Origin: Trichosphaerium sp. ATCC 40318
Lineage: Eukaryota; Discosea; Flabellinia; Trichosidae
Direction: 5' to 3'
DNA: 64,000 nt
NCBI GenBank assembly: GCA_038496445.1
Contig: JALMLS010000213.1
Coordinates: 310,001-374,000 of the forward strand
Below are positions 12,751 through 26,804 of this stretch, in pieces; positions within the stretch are counted from its first letter, which is position 1, and each line of letters begins with the position of its first letter. A program made the translations under genes and the position numbers. The notes beneath the pieces were generated by a model. The model saw only the letters and a list, made by a program, of their open reading frames with translations, made no database searches and was not told the origin of the DNA.

Positions 12751-15700
12751 TTATTTTCTTGGCTCTAAAATGAGACTCCTATTGTACAATTCTTTTTCTG
12801 ATGTGGTTATTGGCTTATCAACTAGCTTTAAGTACTTAAAGACAGATGTCAAAGGCCGTAAGTTGTACGGCACTTCTTGGAACTTGATAAGCTCACTAAT
12901 AACCTTGGCTATACAAAGCATAAGACAACAGCCAAAAAGAAAAGAAAACAAGCGAGAAACAAGACGGCGAAGAAAACGACCAAAAAAAAGACGTACCAAG
13001 CGCTCTTCGCTTATCAAAGTTAATCAAACTCTTCTCCCCAACAGTATCTTTATTACCGTCTTCGATAAACGTCAAATCAGCCAAGAAAACACCTTTTTTA
13101 AGAAAGAGTAAGATTCCTTAATCCAAAAGCAAGTTTTCTCTTCTTGACGTACCAATATATGGAACACAAGGTGCTGGTGTACGCCTCATGTGTTCTCGCA
13201 ACTTAATAGAGTTGTGTTCATGAGAAAAAAGGTCTTGTAATTTCTCTAAAGTGTGTTTCTTTTTAGGCTCCAGACTTGCCCAAGTATGCTTTAATCGAGT
13301 CACAGAAGCAGCATTTAAACCTGAGATGAACTGCAAAGCGCCAGAAAGACAATTTAAGTCAAGCATATGCTATTAAAAACCAAAGTAAGCAAAACAAAAA
13401 AAAACAAAACAAAGTGTCTATTTACCTGAGCGATATCAATGAGCCACTCAACAGTTTTTGTACGTTTCTTAAGAACATCATGCTGTAAAATCTGTTCCGT
13501 GACCTAAAGAGAGAGAAAGAGGATAAGAAAAAAAGCTACAACAAAAGATTCAACAAAACAAAACGAACCCAGTTTGATATATTATTGAATCTGTTTATCA
13601 TTGCTTTAATATGAGGTGCACCATCCTCAGTATTCCAAGCTTGACCAAGACACTCCCAAGTTTGTATTTGAACATATAAATTATGTTCTATTAAACAAGC
13701 TTGACGTGCAAACTCAAGAGGATTAATTTTATAAATCCAACCCTCACCTACAACAATACATATGAATAAAAAAAGTTCAAGAAAAAAAACAAAGTGCACA
13801 GCGCCTAATGGCATGTGAATTTCGTGGCAGACAGCTGGGTCATCCACAGAGTATCTACCACAAAATACGCGGATATACAGTCTAAAGTTAAAGAGCATAC
13901 CTGAAACTTGTTTAGGAACAATACTTTGTGGTGGTAACTCTGTTAAAGTAACCACACTGATTTTCTTTTTATCCTGAAGCTTCTTATCTAATGCAGATTG
14001 CAAGATTTTTTTAATTGATTCTACTTTAACATCATTAATAAAATCCTGTATTAACTCTACGAGTTCTGGATTATCTAAACATTTACAAAGTTAGCACGTG
14101 CTACAAAGTTAGCAAAAAAAAAAACATCAAACGAAAACAAAAAAAACAACCAAAAAAAACAAAACGTCTGTGACAAACAACATGCCTTTAAAGTTTCGCC
14201 AAAAGTCATCAATCCATTTCTTCAATACAGTACTCAACCTACAGATAAAAAATTAGCATAAATAGAGCTACACCAGACGTAAAAAAACCAGTGTTCTTCA
14301 ACCTACCTAAATTGCTCTAGTTGATGCATTAAAGCAAAGTTGGCTTCAGCGACTCCTGAAGGTCTCTCTTTTTCATAATGTTGTTTGACAAGCTGTAAAA
14401 TCTCTTTTTCGTTACAAAAAGACTTGTACGTTAACAAAAACGCAGTAATATCATCTAAAAAAGCATAAGACAATCATTACAAACAACAAACCAAAAAAAA
14501 ACTAAAAAAATAAAGTATTTAAGCAAATACTTACCGCCATGTCTGGGCGTAGCCATATACTCAATAATCATAGATAAACTACCAGCCATAAATATCTTTT
14601 TACCATCATCTCCTTCTTCACACATAACCTTAAAATAAAACATAAGCAAGAACAATAAAACAGAAACAACAAAAAAAAAAAAAAGTCAACAACAAAAAAA
14701 ATTGTAAATGAGTCTTTTTGACGCGTACATCTTCGCTTTCCCATAAAACGAATTCATGAGCAATAACACAATCAAAAGCGATCTCTGTTAACCCGATTTC
14801 ATCAAGTGTAAGATCAAGGTTTAATTCCTTTCCATCTGCACCAGGAGACTTTGCAATCTGTTTGTTCAAAGAGTACTCTCTCCTCGAATTACAAAGCTTG
14901 TTAAGCATGAACCGTAGCGTCGCTTTACCATCCCAAACATATACTTGGTACTGTCCTCTAGGTAGTAATATCTTTAACACCTTTACAGCAGGCTGACGTG
15001 GGTTAGCACGCCTTGCTTGAAATTCTTTGAAAGCTTCCTTATTATTCGCTTTATCTCTATTCAATATGGTAGAAACACTATTCAATCGCGCTAATCCCTT
15101 TCTAAAGCTAGAAGTACGCCTAAATAGAGTTAAATAAACGAGTTTGAGCACAAAAAACCAACAAATAACAGAAAGTCATTAATATACTTACGATTTAGGC
15201 TTTTCTGATCTTCTCTTTGATTTAGCATCCTTATCTTTAGATATCTTCTTCTTTAAAAAAAATTATAAGCCAAACAAAAGCCAGAAAATCGACAAAGAAA
15301 AAAAAAATGGAGATAATTACCTGTCCAACAATTGTAGGGCTACTCATCTTTCTTGACATATTTTCACGCTTAACCCTAGATAACGAGCTACTACGAACAC
15401 GATCATCTATAGGTTTCTCACCTACAATAAAAAATAAGCTCTTACAAGCTCAAACTCGGTCACTCCTGCAACTTCAAAAAAGACAAAATAATTATTGTTT
15501 TCTCAAAAAAAAAGAGCAATACCAGGCATTGTAGGTGCTCCAGGTTTACGTAATGATATAGACTTCTGCGCATAAGACTTTAGAGGCTTCTTATTATCTG
15601 TAGCAGCAAATTCGTTCGCTCCTTTTGTACGAAATCGTCTACGCTTCTTTTTACCACCAGCAGTTCCTTGATCAAAAAAATCTGATACATCTGGCTTCTG

Positions 15701-16590
15701 TCCTGCACCTTTCTTTCTAATTGTAACATATCCAGTACGAACCAAAGAAGATCCGTCTTTAGATTTTTTTTTACTCTTTCGGCGTTTTGGTAGATTTGCA
15801 GCATTGTGTGAGTGACGACGTCTTTGAGGCTTTGGTGATTTATCACCAGAGAGCTTATCTTTACTTTTCTTCTTAGCCTTCGATCCCTACAAGCATATAA
15901 AGTCAGTAAAATCGAAATAAAATCAAAATCAAAAAAAAACAAAAAAAAATAAAAATTCGCGCTTACTTTGCGAGGGATAGTCGGAGAGGAATCAAGAGAT
16001 GTACCAGAAGAGAACACTGGTATAGATCCCGATGTAGGAAGCACACAAGCAGAAAAAGAAGAAGATTTTGGCAGTAAATCAGAATTCTTAGGAGGCACCG
16101 TCACAAAGTCCTCAAAGCCTTCTGGAACTGTTGTAGGAGCCGAAGGGCGCGCTTCAGAGCTTGGAGAAAGCGGTGGGGGAATATTTGGCGGAGCTGGCTT
16201 CGTAGTAGGAGGAGCAGGTACAATTGTTTCGTTAATCTTAGGCTTGGATGAATCGTCGCCATCTGTTTCAGCTGACGCTTCCTCTGCTGTTTCTGGCGTC
16301 GTTGGTGCAGATAGTTTGCTAGCTGATTTCTTGCCCTTGTAACGCTTTCTTTTACGCTTTTTTTTGGAGGACGTGCCATTTCGCTTTTTTAGAGAACCAG
16401 GGGCACTTTCTATCCTTTCCTTGTCTGCAGGTCGTTTTTCCGTTCCAACACCTGCTTTCTTTTCTAGTTGTTCGAGTGCTTTGATAGCTTCTGCTCTAGG
16501 GGACGGTTCTTGAGGAGGTCTACGGGTTGGAGGGCCCGATCGTGGTGTAGTATTAGGGCTGGATGGGAGCGAAACCGTTGTAGTGGCCAT
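12751..16590 (-). CDS. Ras guanine-nucleotide exchange factor with disordered N-terminus and ubiquitin-like RBD/RA-type domain
   Basis: Multi-exon gene starting at the ATG at 16590 (MATTTVSLPSSPNT). The first 300 or so residues are low-complexity Ser/Pro/Lys sequence with several basic clusters (KKKRKRKRYKGKK). Next come a domain resembling a Ras-binding or RA fold (VKVLKILLPRGQYQVYVWDG), a RasGEF_N segment (IFMAGSLSMIIEYMATP, then FLLTYKSF) and the catalytic RasGEF/CDC25 domain (WIYKINPLEFARQACLIEH, LDLNCLSGALQFISGLN, PCVPYIG, FQEVPYNLRPL). The stop is at 12751. The role is GDP-GTP exchange on a Ras-family GTPase at the membrane. The RBD-like domain before the GEF could allow activation by a GTPase, which is inference. 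About a dozen short introns are present; one contains CACGTG (14095). Confidence 0.85.
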
Positions 16591-17468
16591 TGTACGAGCT
16601 ATTGGCTTGATATGCAATCTATTAGCTGTAAGTAAATTTGGTAGTTGTAAAAATGCAACAAGGTATTATAGCATTGAAGGACAATAGTATCGCGCGTGAA
16701 TAAAGCTCCCACGTAATTATTGGGTTTAGAGTAACGCAGAAAAATACACCAACGCCTCATGATATGTACGCTACATATTTAAAGTAATAAAACGTACATT
16801 GAGGTTGATCAACTGAAGATGCCTGGAGGTAGCCTTTTAGTGCTGTTTTTAGATGCAATCGATTTGCATTGATATAGGCAGTGCGCTTGCCTCCGTGCGC
16901 ACACTTCTACAAACGGTTTTATCAGTATTTTTCCTAGTTACTTTTTTCAAACAACGGTCAACAACATTTCCTTTTCTGAGTCTTTAGACGGTACACGTAA
17001 TAAACGCATGATGATGCCAGCAAGTTAATAATTTGAGTATTTAGCGCTATACTTCCCGAATATTGAACAGATTTATAACAGTAGCACTCACACCATTGGA
17101 AATATATTATTGAACCAATTGCAAGTTGTGAGAGAAATTTGCAATTTGGATATTCCAACAACCAAACGCTCGAATAAAAACCAATTAACGGTTCAATATA
17201 ATCCATAAACCGGCGATTTAAACAACTCAATAGGCTCACAACAAGCTACACTTCCAAAACAAGGAATCGAAACCGAAATCAAAACAAAATCTCACCCCTT
17301 TACGTAAAGGTACGTTTAAGAGTTGTCTTATAATAACCCATGCAATCATGTATGTATAAAATCAATGTGTATTCACAAATGTATGTCAATTGTATAATGA
17401 AGAACAGAGAAAAACTGTTGTTGTTGCAACACCTTCCTTTTTTTTTTTCTTTTTTTTGTTGGTTTTTC
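16591..17468. other. Intergenic, RasGEF start to NDUFV2 end
   Basis: 880 bp. A minus-strand frame at 16958-17239 has no ATG and no domain. No RNA gene is seen. Confidence 0.5.
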
Positions 17469-18819
<1,351 letters not shown>

Positions 18820-20000
18820 TATTGAAATACAAGCTTTAAAATATGGTATCAAACTACCTTAATTCAATTAAGTCATTAGCGTATCGATTGCACGTGTTGA
18901 CAAGCAATCTTGTCCATACAATTTGCTTCTAGTTACACTTTGGCCTTTTACATATCTTGAGGTGGCTTCAACCCCGCTTTCATGTACATCATCATGTCAT
19001 CATGTGTCATTTTTTTTTTTGCACTAAACTTTTTCTTTGTTTTACTTGTTGTGCCGTAGTTAGCTTTCCATGTTCCCAAATATGCGATGAGCCATACTCT
19101 TTATATAATTAGACTTGTAGGTGGCTGTCAATACACGCACGAAATAATGACATGGGTAAGAAGAATAGGAGATAAATAATCAACTTCTGTCATTGCTTAT
19201 TATATATTTAGTGTGCATTAAAACGAGTCACCACGTACGCCTTGTTATGTATTCGAACAAGATGACAACTACACCTGCTTATTGTTAGTTGCTTGTTTGT
19301 GACACGGGTGTTTTCGAGTTGCTTGAAGGCGTACTAATTGTGTGATGGAGGAATACGCCCATACCAATTTTCCAGCCAATAACCTGGTCTGTTCTGTTAG
19401 CATTGCGCTGCAATAGATCACTCAACTGTAGTTACGGTAGCCTTCAAAGCTTATATAGGCAACGGCCAAATTTACAGCACCAAATGATCTAGCGAGCGTT
19501 CTATATATCTTTTAAAGGGTATGAAGTGACTTTGGGCACATACAAACCATTTTGGGGCAAATTAGGTACCATCCTATCTGTTAACCTTGTTTAGCATTTT
19601 AAACGAGTTTTTAACGCGTACGTGGGCGTGAGAGAAAATTTAGGGCAAGAAGCACTTGAACAATGGCATTCGCTAGAAGAACAAGTGCTACTCTTTGCAA
19701 AATGGCTGGTGGAAGCTTCATGTGCAAGAGTTGTGCGAGCTAGGTGACAAAAAGCTAAAAGTCAAGCTATTTATAATTCACTTATGCTTTGACACTCAAG
19801 ATCTCACGCTAGCTATAAAAACAATCACGTGTTATGAAATTATTGATATAGCTGCTCCCACTAGCTGAAATACATGCTACTAACGTTGTTGAGTACACTG
19901 AACTCTTATACGAATTTCGCCAAAAAAAGAATACTTGTTATGTGAATTTTGCTTTCGCATTTTAAGTTTATCAGTTGCTCTATATTTCTCAATTTACACA
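18820..20000. other. Intergenic, divergent promoter region
   Basis: 1.2 kb between the NDUFV2 start (minus) and the kinase-fusion start (plus), so promoters for both genes. CACGTG sites are at 18891 and 19826. A small frame near 19664 is too short to support. No tRNA box pair is seen. Confidence 0.5.
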
Positions 20001-23000
20001 ATGAATACAGCATTGCTGGAAGCCATACATAAGAAACCAGGTAACTGTACTATTGCTTCTATGTGCTAAAATAGACTACAGAACTAAAAGATGGTTCTAA
20101 AACCTCTAAAGCACCACCAATATTACCCCCAACACCGCCGAGCGTACGAGTGCATGCCCAATCAAAAGAGATAAACACAAGTGCTCCTCCACCGCCTCCT
20201 CCGCCTAAAAATGCCAAAAACGACATCCCTGGGCCGCCACCTCCTCCAGGAGCAGCAGTTAAGTGCCCTGTACCTACAGCGCCTCCAATGCCGCTTAAAA
20301 CTGGTGTCCCAGCCCCACCACCTCCTCCAGGGGCAAATAAAGGTGCTATTCCACCACCGCCACCAATGGCGAGTACAGGACCACCAAAACCACCTAGCGG
20401 TACTGTTACGCGTCGAAAATGGACAACAGCGGTAGATAAATCTGAAAAGCCTGAACTTCCTCCGTTTAAGATCAGTACGTTCACAACTAGCTCTAAAAAC
20501 AAACAACCTAACAAATACACAGAAAAAGGAGATTACCTATTTTTGGATTGGAGTAAAGTAGATGATTTACTTTTATCAGATACAGGGAGCGCAGTACGAT
20601 TTTTTCCTTTTTGTCGACTTTGTGTCGCTTATTTTTTGTTCTAAAGGGTGTATTCTTTATCAAAACACCTACTGGTACTGTAGTTATTAAAGGTTGCTCC
20701 GATATTGTACAGGTAGGCTAACATTTCGGCAAGTTTTATGCTCAGTGTTCTTAATTTTTTTTTTAAAGCAAGTATATGCTACGGAGCTTGCACTCATTCT
20801 TGATGTTGATGTACCAAAAATGAGAGTAATTGATTGGAGCGCACCAAGACATCGTTGGAGTTTATTAAAGAGCAAGATGACAAGCCTTGCGGTAAAGCGC
20901 TATGGACAAGGAAAGGCATGCAAAGTTAGAAAAGAACTTAACCGTGCACAATTCTTGGCAATGGAGGTATTGTAGTATGTTATAGTATCCTAGAGAGCTA
21001 ATATTTTACCTAGGTTGTAGTCGGTAAAGAGCTATTAGCTTATGGAGCAGATGGATTAAAATACCTATTTGGGCTATCAGCAGAGTGCGAGCTTTGAAAT
21101 TGCTACTGGCATTGTTTTAATAGAGTTTTTAGCTTTATTGGTGACAGAAGAGGTTCAAGAAATAGATTGCGCCAATTGGGTAGAGTGATTGGTTATGATA
21201 TACTCATAAATAACTGGGATCGAGTGCCATTGATATGGGAGAATGAGGTAGATTGATTGGGACTATTAAAGAAAAATCTAATGTAAATAGGGAAACTACA
21301 GTAATATTATGGTTGAAGCATTGCCTGGTGAAGATGGTTTGCCAGTGTACGTATAAGAATATATTATACAGGTTTTATACTAATGGTTTAAAATAGTATC
21401 CGTATTGTGGGTATTGATAATGGCACTAGGTAATAGAGTCACTTTGGTTTTTTCTCGTTTTGTTCTAACTTTTTTTTTTGCATTAGTTGTCTCAATAAGA
21501 AGATGCACAGTGTAGGGTATAACAAATATGTAGAAAAAATTAAGAAATGCTTGGAATCGATAATAAAGAACCCTTGCAAGGAACTCCCTGCTTTGAAAAA
21601 GTTCAGGGAATATGTAAAGATGGCAACAGGCTTCGACATGGGAGAAGCAGCTTCATTGCAGGTATTGATGATTTTTTTCAATTTGGTTGAAAACAGATGA
21701 TGAGCTTGTTAACACTGTTGCTTATAGATTCAAATGGGTATTCTGGAAATAATTATCAAAGCATCTAAGCTACAGCTTGATGATTTTAAAAAGCTGAAAA
21801 CAAAGGTTGCGGGTATGATTGGCACTGATTGGGCAGACGTTTGGAAATCTGGATTAGGCGTCATATTCCCAGAGTTTTTTAAGGATATTGTTGATCTTTT
21901 TAAGTCCTTTGAGGAGAGTGCTAATATTTTATTGGCTAAATATCCAACAACTCATATCATGCAACCATGCACATCTGCGATTAAAAGAGATGAGTTTAAA
22001 CATGATAATGTAAAGATATTAGTTCTACAAAATTTTGGATTCCATGCTAAGGAAGGTGCCAACTTTATTCGTGGTTTAGTTGCTAAAGAAGAGCGTAAAC
22101 CTGGTAAGCTTTATAATATCAACCGATTCTTAATTATACTTACTGTTCATCTAGACTTTATCATTTGGCCTGAGCATGCATTAAGATACAGCGGTTTGTA
22201 AGTTGGTTTTTTTTCTCGCTATTTTCTGGGTTGTTGGCTTATTCTTATCGTTAATGTTTGTAGGGTAAACGACTCTATTTCACCTGTTAAGGACTACTGT
22301 AAGCTAGCAAAGGAACTTGAAGCGTACATTGTACTTGGAAGTACACTAGAAGTAGAGGATGGTAAAATGTACAATACGGCAATAACAATCAGCTCAGATG
22401 GTCAGTATCTTGGAAAGTATCGTAAAAGAAAACCTCTTGGAAACCATACAGTACCTGGTACTGAAGTTGCGATATATGATACAAAATTTGGAAAGATAGC
22501 AATCATGTACTCTTGCCTTTTTTGAAGTTTTTTTTTTCTCACTTTTTTCGTGATTTAGGATATGCTTTGACATCGAAAATCGAGATGTTTTTGATGACAA
22601 TGTTGCCGAGAAACCATTCCTTATACTCAATCCTGTATTGATCCCATCGCCAGCATTAGAAAATGATGATAAGAAGATTAACGTAGCGTGGAATATTGCT
22701 AGAAAATCAATGGCAAGGAAGTTTGAAGCACTTGCTACTAAGCATAACTTTACGCTTGTTCGTTGCGATAAACCTTTTGAGAATGAGAAGATGGTATTTG
22801 GTATGTTGATGTGCTTGAGATTTTGAAGTCAGCTAACACTCTTAAACTATAGGTACTTCTCAGGTTGTAGGTCCATCAGAAACTGTCCTTGCTCCAAAGA
22901 TGGGAACTTGTCATTTCTATGCTTATGCAGATTATCATATTGACAATCAATTCCAGGTTCGTCATGGAGTTCTTCTCTACACATATTTCTATGTGGTTGT

Positions 23001-24131
23001 GTCCATTAGCTAATTTGTTTCGGTTCAGGGGCCAACACCAGATAGACCACGTACAGCTGTTGAAGATAATACAGGTACATTTGATACGCTCTATTTTTTC
23101 TTAACTTATAATCTCAGGAAATCGTTACACTACGAAATTATTCGCTCAACCGTCAACATGTGCCTGTGAAGTTTCGATTACTCCTAGTATGTTTGCGTGC
23201 AGTAATGGAAATACACTAGATATTGTGAACATATCTAGAGGGTACTTTGAGGCTACAACAAAACTCAAAGGAGACATCAATTCAATTGTTTGGTATGTTT
23301 TTTTTTTCTTGTTTTATTCTGATTTTTATTACCTTTTAGCATTGATGATGTAATCATGGTTGCCACGGACTCAACTTGTTATACCCTGACAAAGAACTTA
23401 AATGTCGTTAAAAAGACCAAGGTAGTCTATTCAGGGCTGTATAGGGTTGATGGAGAGAAGGTGGTCGCTATTAAAGAAACGTCACTAGGTACTTATCTTT
23501 TTCTAAAGTTGCATCTAAGCGTTATTTAGATCTTTTGGATAAGAAAGGAAAAGTACTTGATACTGCCAAATGTGTTATTGAGAAAGCGTCGATTGTATGT
23601 GCTCATGGGTGTAGCGTATTCATTGCTGAAAATGGAAAAGTATCAGAGTACAATACAAACGCTAACAAATTTGAGAAAAGAACTATTGTTTCAACAGAAT
23701 ATAACATCTCGAGCATTTCCTTGGTTCCCTCAGAACCTAAACAACTGGTAATTGGTGATACTAATGGAAATATCCATATTGGTTCAATACCTGGTATGAC
23801 ATATATCTCTAACGATTTCAAACTAACAATGTTGCCCCTTTTAGAAACAACAGAATGGAAAACTTTGTCAATCTCTAAAGAGCCTATTTCCAACATTTCT
23901 GTTGTAGACTCTTCTGTCATTATAGTATCACATGGTTCTACACTTTCTCAGGTTAATATAAACAAAGAACTTAACCCAGTGCGTCATCTCTTCACAGTAG
24001 ATTGTGGGTTGATTTCGAAAATCGCTTTATGTGGATATTGTATAATTGTTTGTGGAGAGAAACGATTAGCTGTACTAGAGTTTGCTCAAAATTATCATAA
24101 CATACCACTACCGAGAATGTTAGGTCTGTAG
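20001..24131 (+). CDS. Proline-rich actin-fragmin-kinase domain / nitrilase / beta-propeller fusion
   Basis: The ATG at 20001 (MNTALLEAIHKKPELKDG) leads through about 16 short introns to a stop at 24131; the product is about 1,100 residues. Order: (1) residues about 24-125, proline-rich with runs such as APPPPPPPK, typical profilin/SH3 ligands. (2) residues about 160-495, resembling the actin-fragmin kinase catalytic fold (TPTGTVVIKGCSDI, VIGYDILINNWDRVP, NYSNIMVE, IRIVGIDNG), followed by its helical part. (3) residues about 515-790, carbon-nitrogen hydrolase with all three catalytic positions: Glu in WPEHA, Lys in KYRKRKP, Cys in MICFDIEN. (4) a degenerate WD40-like propeller to the end. Kinase and nitrilase halves share one uninterrupted exon (21734-22110), so the fusion is not a splice-model error. 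Physarum AFK has kinase plus kelch propeller; the nitrilase insertion looks new. An actin-linked role is likely from domains 1 and 2, while the nitrilase substrate is unknown. Confidence 0.8.
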
Positions 24132-24459
24132 ATAAATAAATTGTATTTGGATGAGCTAAATGCATTAGTTTTTTATCTTTTATTAATAACAGCTTAACCG
24201 TGAGGCAGGTATTTGCATAACCTAGTGTAACAACATGGCTAGCAAGGGTTATAGGTATTGTTTTGAAAAACGTCACAAGTGTGCTTAGGTGTATTTGCAC
24301 ACCAGCCGCGCAGTTGTAAATGAATATTGATCATCACAAATGTAACAGATGAGGGTATAAACGCATTATTTAGCATACACAGGATACTTTATATATTTTG
24401 CTGTTTATGACGCTCAGGGTACGATTGTTTACATTAATAAAACAGTCTCGATTGAAAGC
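24132..24459. other. Intergenic, convergent 3' ends
   Basis: Gap between two convergent genes. ATAAATAAA follows the upstream stop directly and could serve as a polyadenylation signal. Nothing else is seen. Confidence 0.5.
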
Positions 24460-26804
24460 TCACTTTGCAAAAAATGCTGGATGTTCTTTCTCTGTTCCAT
24501 CATTGTTTGTTGAAGGAATATCCAGGATATGACATATTGTATCGAATAGAAATATATTTTCGGTGACAGGAAGCTCTTTACCTCTTGCAAATAACCCACC
24601 TTTAAAGTCCATGGTAAGTACGAAATCACGTGGTTTTTTTTTGAAAATTCTTGGCCTTACCAGTTCCTATGAGAATGCCTTGTACACTTGTCTCCATAGT
24701 ATCATACCCGTTATACATTTTAACTGTGGGAGAATCTCGGTTTTTTACAATAACTCCACCAAGGTCTGCAATACCTTAAACCTTATTAGCCTTTTGGCTC
24801 AACAACTTTAACAAAAACACTCTTACCTATGATAGGCGCTATATTTTTATTTGCGTCATAATGGAAACGTCCTGGTATGCTTTCCTTTTTCCAAGCTGAA
24901 ATAGTTTGGCTAAAAACAGAGAAAGAAAGTTACAATAGCGACGATGAAGAAAAAAAAGGGAAAAAACGTGTACTTTTGCAAACGTTCCATAATACTATCA
25001 GAATCTTTCTCACTTTCCGGATAAAGCTGTAAAAAAGGACCATCAAATAATGCACCATAGTTCTCGCTATCCTCTCCTAAAACTTCATCCAAGTATACTA
25101 TCTAAATGACCATTTAGTTTACCAAAAATATCTTCGTACTAAAAATAGGTCTACCTTGGACTCATTGAGGGCTACCAGACCTACATTTTAAAGGTAAGTA
25201 TACGTCACAGACTTACATTATTACTTGATCAAGAACCAACGGAAATAGATACATACCTGAATCACTCGTTACTATAACATGAACATCATATAATTTTTGT
25301 GATTCTGACATTTCTTCGATGAGGTAAGCAACCATCGCATCAAAAGACTCTACACTTTTCTTGATTGCAAAACGAAAGATAAGCGATCAACTGTATTATA
25401 AATAGAATCTCTATTTATTATTGGTAGTGTACCTTGACCTGTGTGGATTCACGTCCATATAATCTTAATGCATTTGCTATATCACCACGGTGCATGAGAC
25501 CAAGCCTTGGTCCTTGATCCTTTAACTCCAACTTTGCTTGGTTACCAACTATAAATACATGGGGTATCATTAAATCTGCTAGTTTCTTGGCAGTATCATT
25601 CATGGATAACAGTGAGGGAATAGGCATGTAATGTGACGGTAATTTACCTAGATATTAGATGAGAAAAAAAGAAGAAAGTGTTAACAGAGCTCCTTTACAG
25701 TTCGATTCATTCCAGATTTTTACTGTTGCCACTACATACGAAAACTTCCACAATTTAGAACGTAATGTTTTTGGTGGGGGAAAAAGTAAGAATGGAATCT
25801 GTTGAACTGCAAAGTGCTCTGCTGTTGGCTTTTTTTTCAAATACCATCGATTGGCACGTTAGAAAATGGCCATAGCGCAGTGACTGCTTTGATATCGTGT
25901 TCTTGTACTGTGGAAGTATATTAGTACATTATATTAGAGTATAAAAGCGTACCATAGTTCCATAGTGGATCAACTGTGAACCATTTTGATGTAGGTTTAA
26001 AATCGTCAAAAACTTGCGACAGATTTTTTGTATCTCTGAAGCGATTTGCAATAATACCATGATGTTCAGGATACAACCCCGTAACTGGTGACAATATCAA
26101 ACACGTTTAAGACACGTTAACATTAAGAGCACAGACCTGTACTAAAGTGATTTGGTGCTGAGGTAGACGGCGTAACGGGCATGGTAGGAGCTGAGATTCC
26201 ATTCTTGAAGGAGTGAGATATTTGAACACGTGTTTCAACAGTACCTTTGCTAGATTTCTAAGCGTTGTGAGTTTGAATCTTTGATCTTGTAGAATATCCC
26301 AGGATAAACCTTCAGCACTTATTAAAACGACCATTGTCGGTTTAGGCCTTGAAATACGTTGGATTAGACTCGTTCTTAAGAGTTTTAGGCAAAACCCATA
26401 CCCTTCTGGTAAAGCATCGCTTATAGATACAGCAATAGCGCCGGCAACTATTGCAACAGCGATTACGCTCATAGCCACGATTATCAGTAGCCATCCAGGA
26501 CACTTTTGATGACAAACAGTTAAAAACAAAAAACCCGAGCTATTTATAACCTCAACACGTGCGAGAGGTAGTAAAAAAGAGGCTGATACGGTTTTTTGTA
26601 GATATTGTTCTGTAACAGACGTACTTCAGCGTAGTGTCTATCTTTCCAACTGTATGTTTGAGGAGCGAACTCAGACAAGTCTTCGTCATCATCTTCATCA
26701 CTTTCTCTGATAACTATGTCTTCATCGTTGCCTAGTAATTCATCTTCTTCATCAGATAATCTTAGGTCATCCAAAGAAACCTCTTCAGCTTCGTTGGAAC
26801 TCAT
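24460..26804 (-). CDS. ENPP-like (alkaline-phosphatase superfamily) type II membrane protein
   Basis: The ATG at 26804 opens an acidic cytoplasmic tail (EEVSLDDLRLSDEEDELLGN). A 122-nt intron (26624-26503, donor GTACGT) joins RHYAE to CPGWLLIIVAMSVIAVAIVA, a single transmembrane helix, giving type II topology. The outer part has the nucleotide pyrophosphatase/phosphodiesterase pattern: KPTMVVLISAEGLSWDIL, APTMPVTPSTSAPNHFSTGL, YPEHHGIIAN, and the family end LFDTICHILDIP...NNDGTE. Two key positions differ from classic NPPs: the metal-ligand Asp of the DG motif reads Glu (AEG), and the nucleophile Thr in the PTxTFPNH motif reads Ser (PSTSAPNH). Both changes are chemically mild, so activity is possible. 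Substrate is unknown; phosphodiester or pyrophosphate bonds outside the cell are likely from the family. Confidence 0.75.

Noticed and set aside
12770-13111. Plus-strand Arg/Lys-rich ORF
   Set aside because: Antisense to RasGEF catalytic exons.
15968-16342. Plus-strand Gly/Ser/Val-rich ORF
   Set aside because: Antisense to the low-complexity N-terminus of the RasGEF.
19664-19745. 26-residue Cys-containing ORF
   Set aside because: Too short, no neighbours that form exons, no family.
20059-20520. Minus-strand Gly-rich ORF
   Set aside because: Shadow of the proline-rich leader of the kinase fusion.
26544-26804. Stand-alone 86-residue acidic protein
   Set aside because: A GTACGT donor at 26624 links it in frame to the transmembrane exon of the ENPP-like gene.
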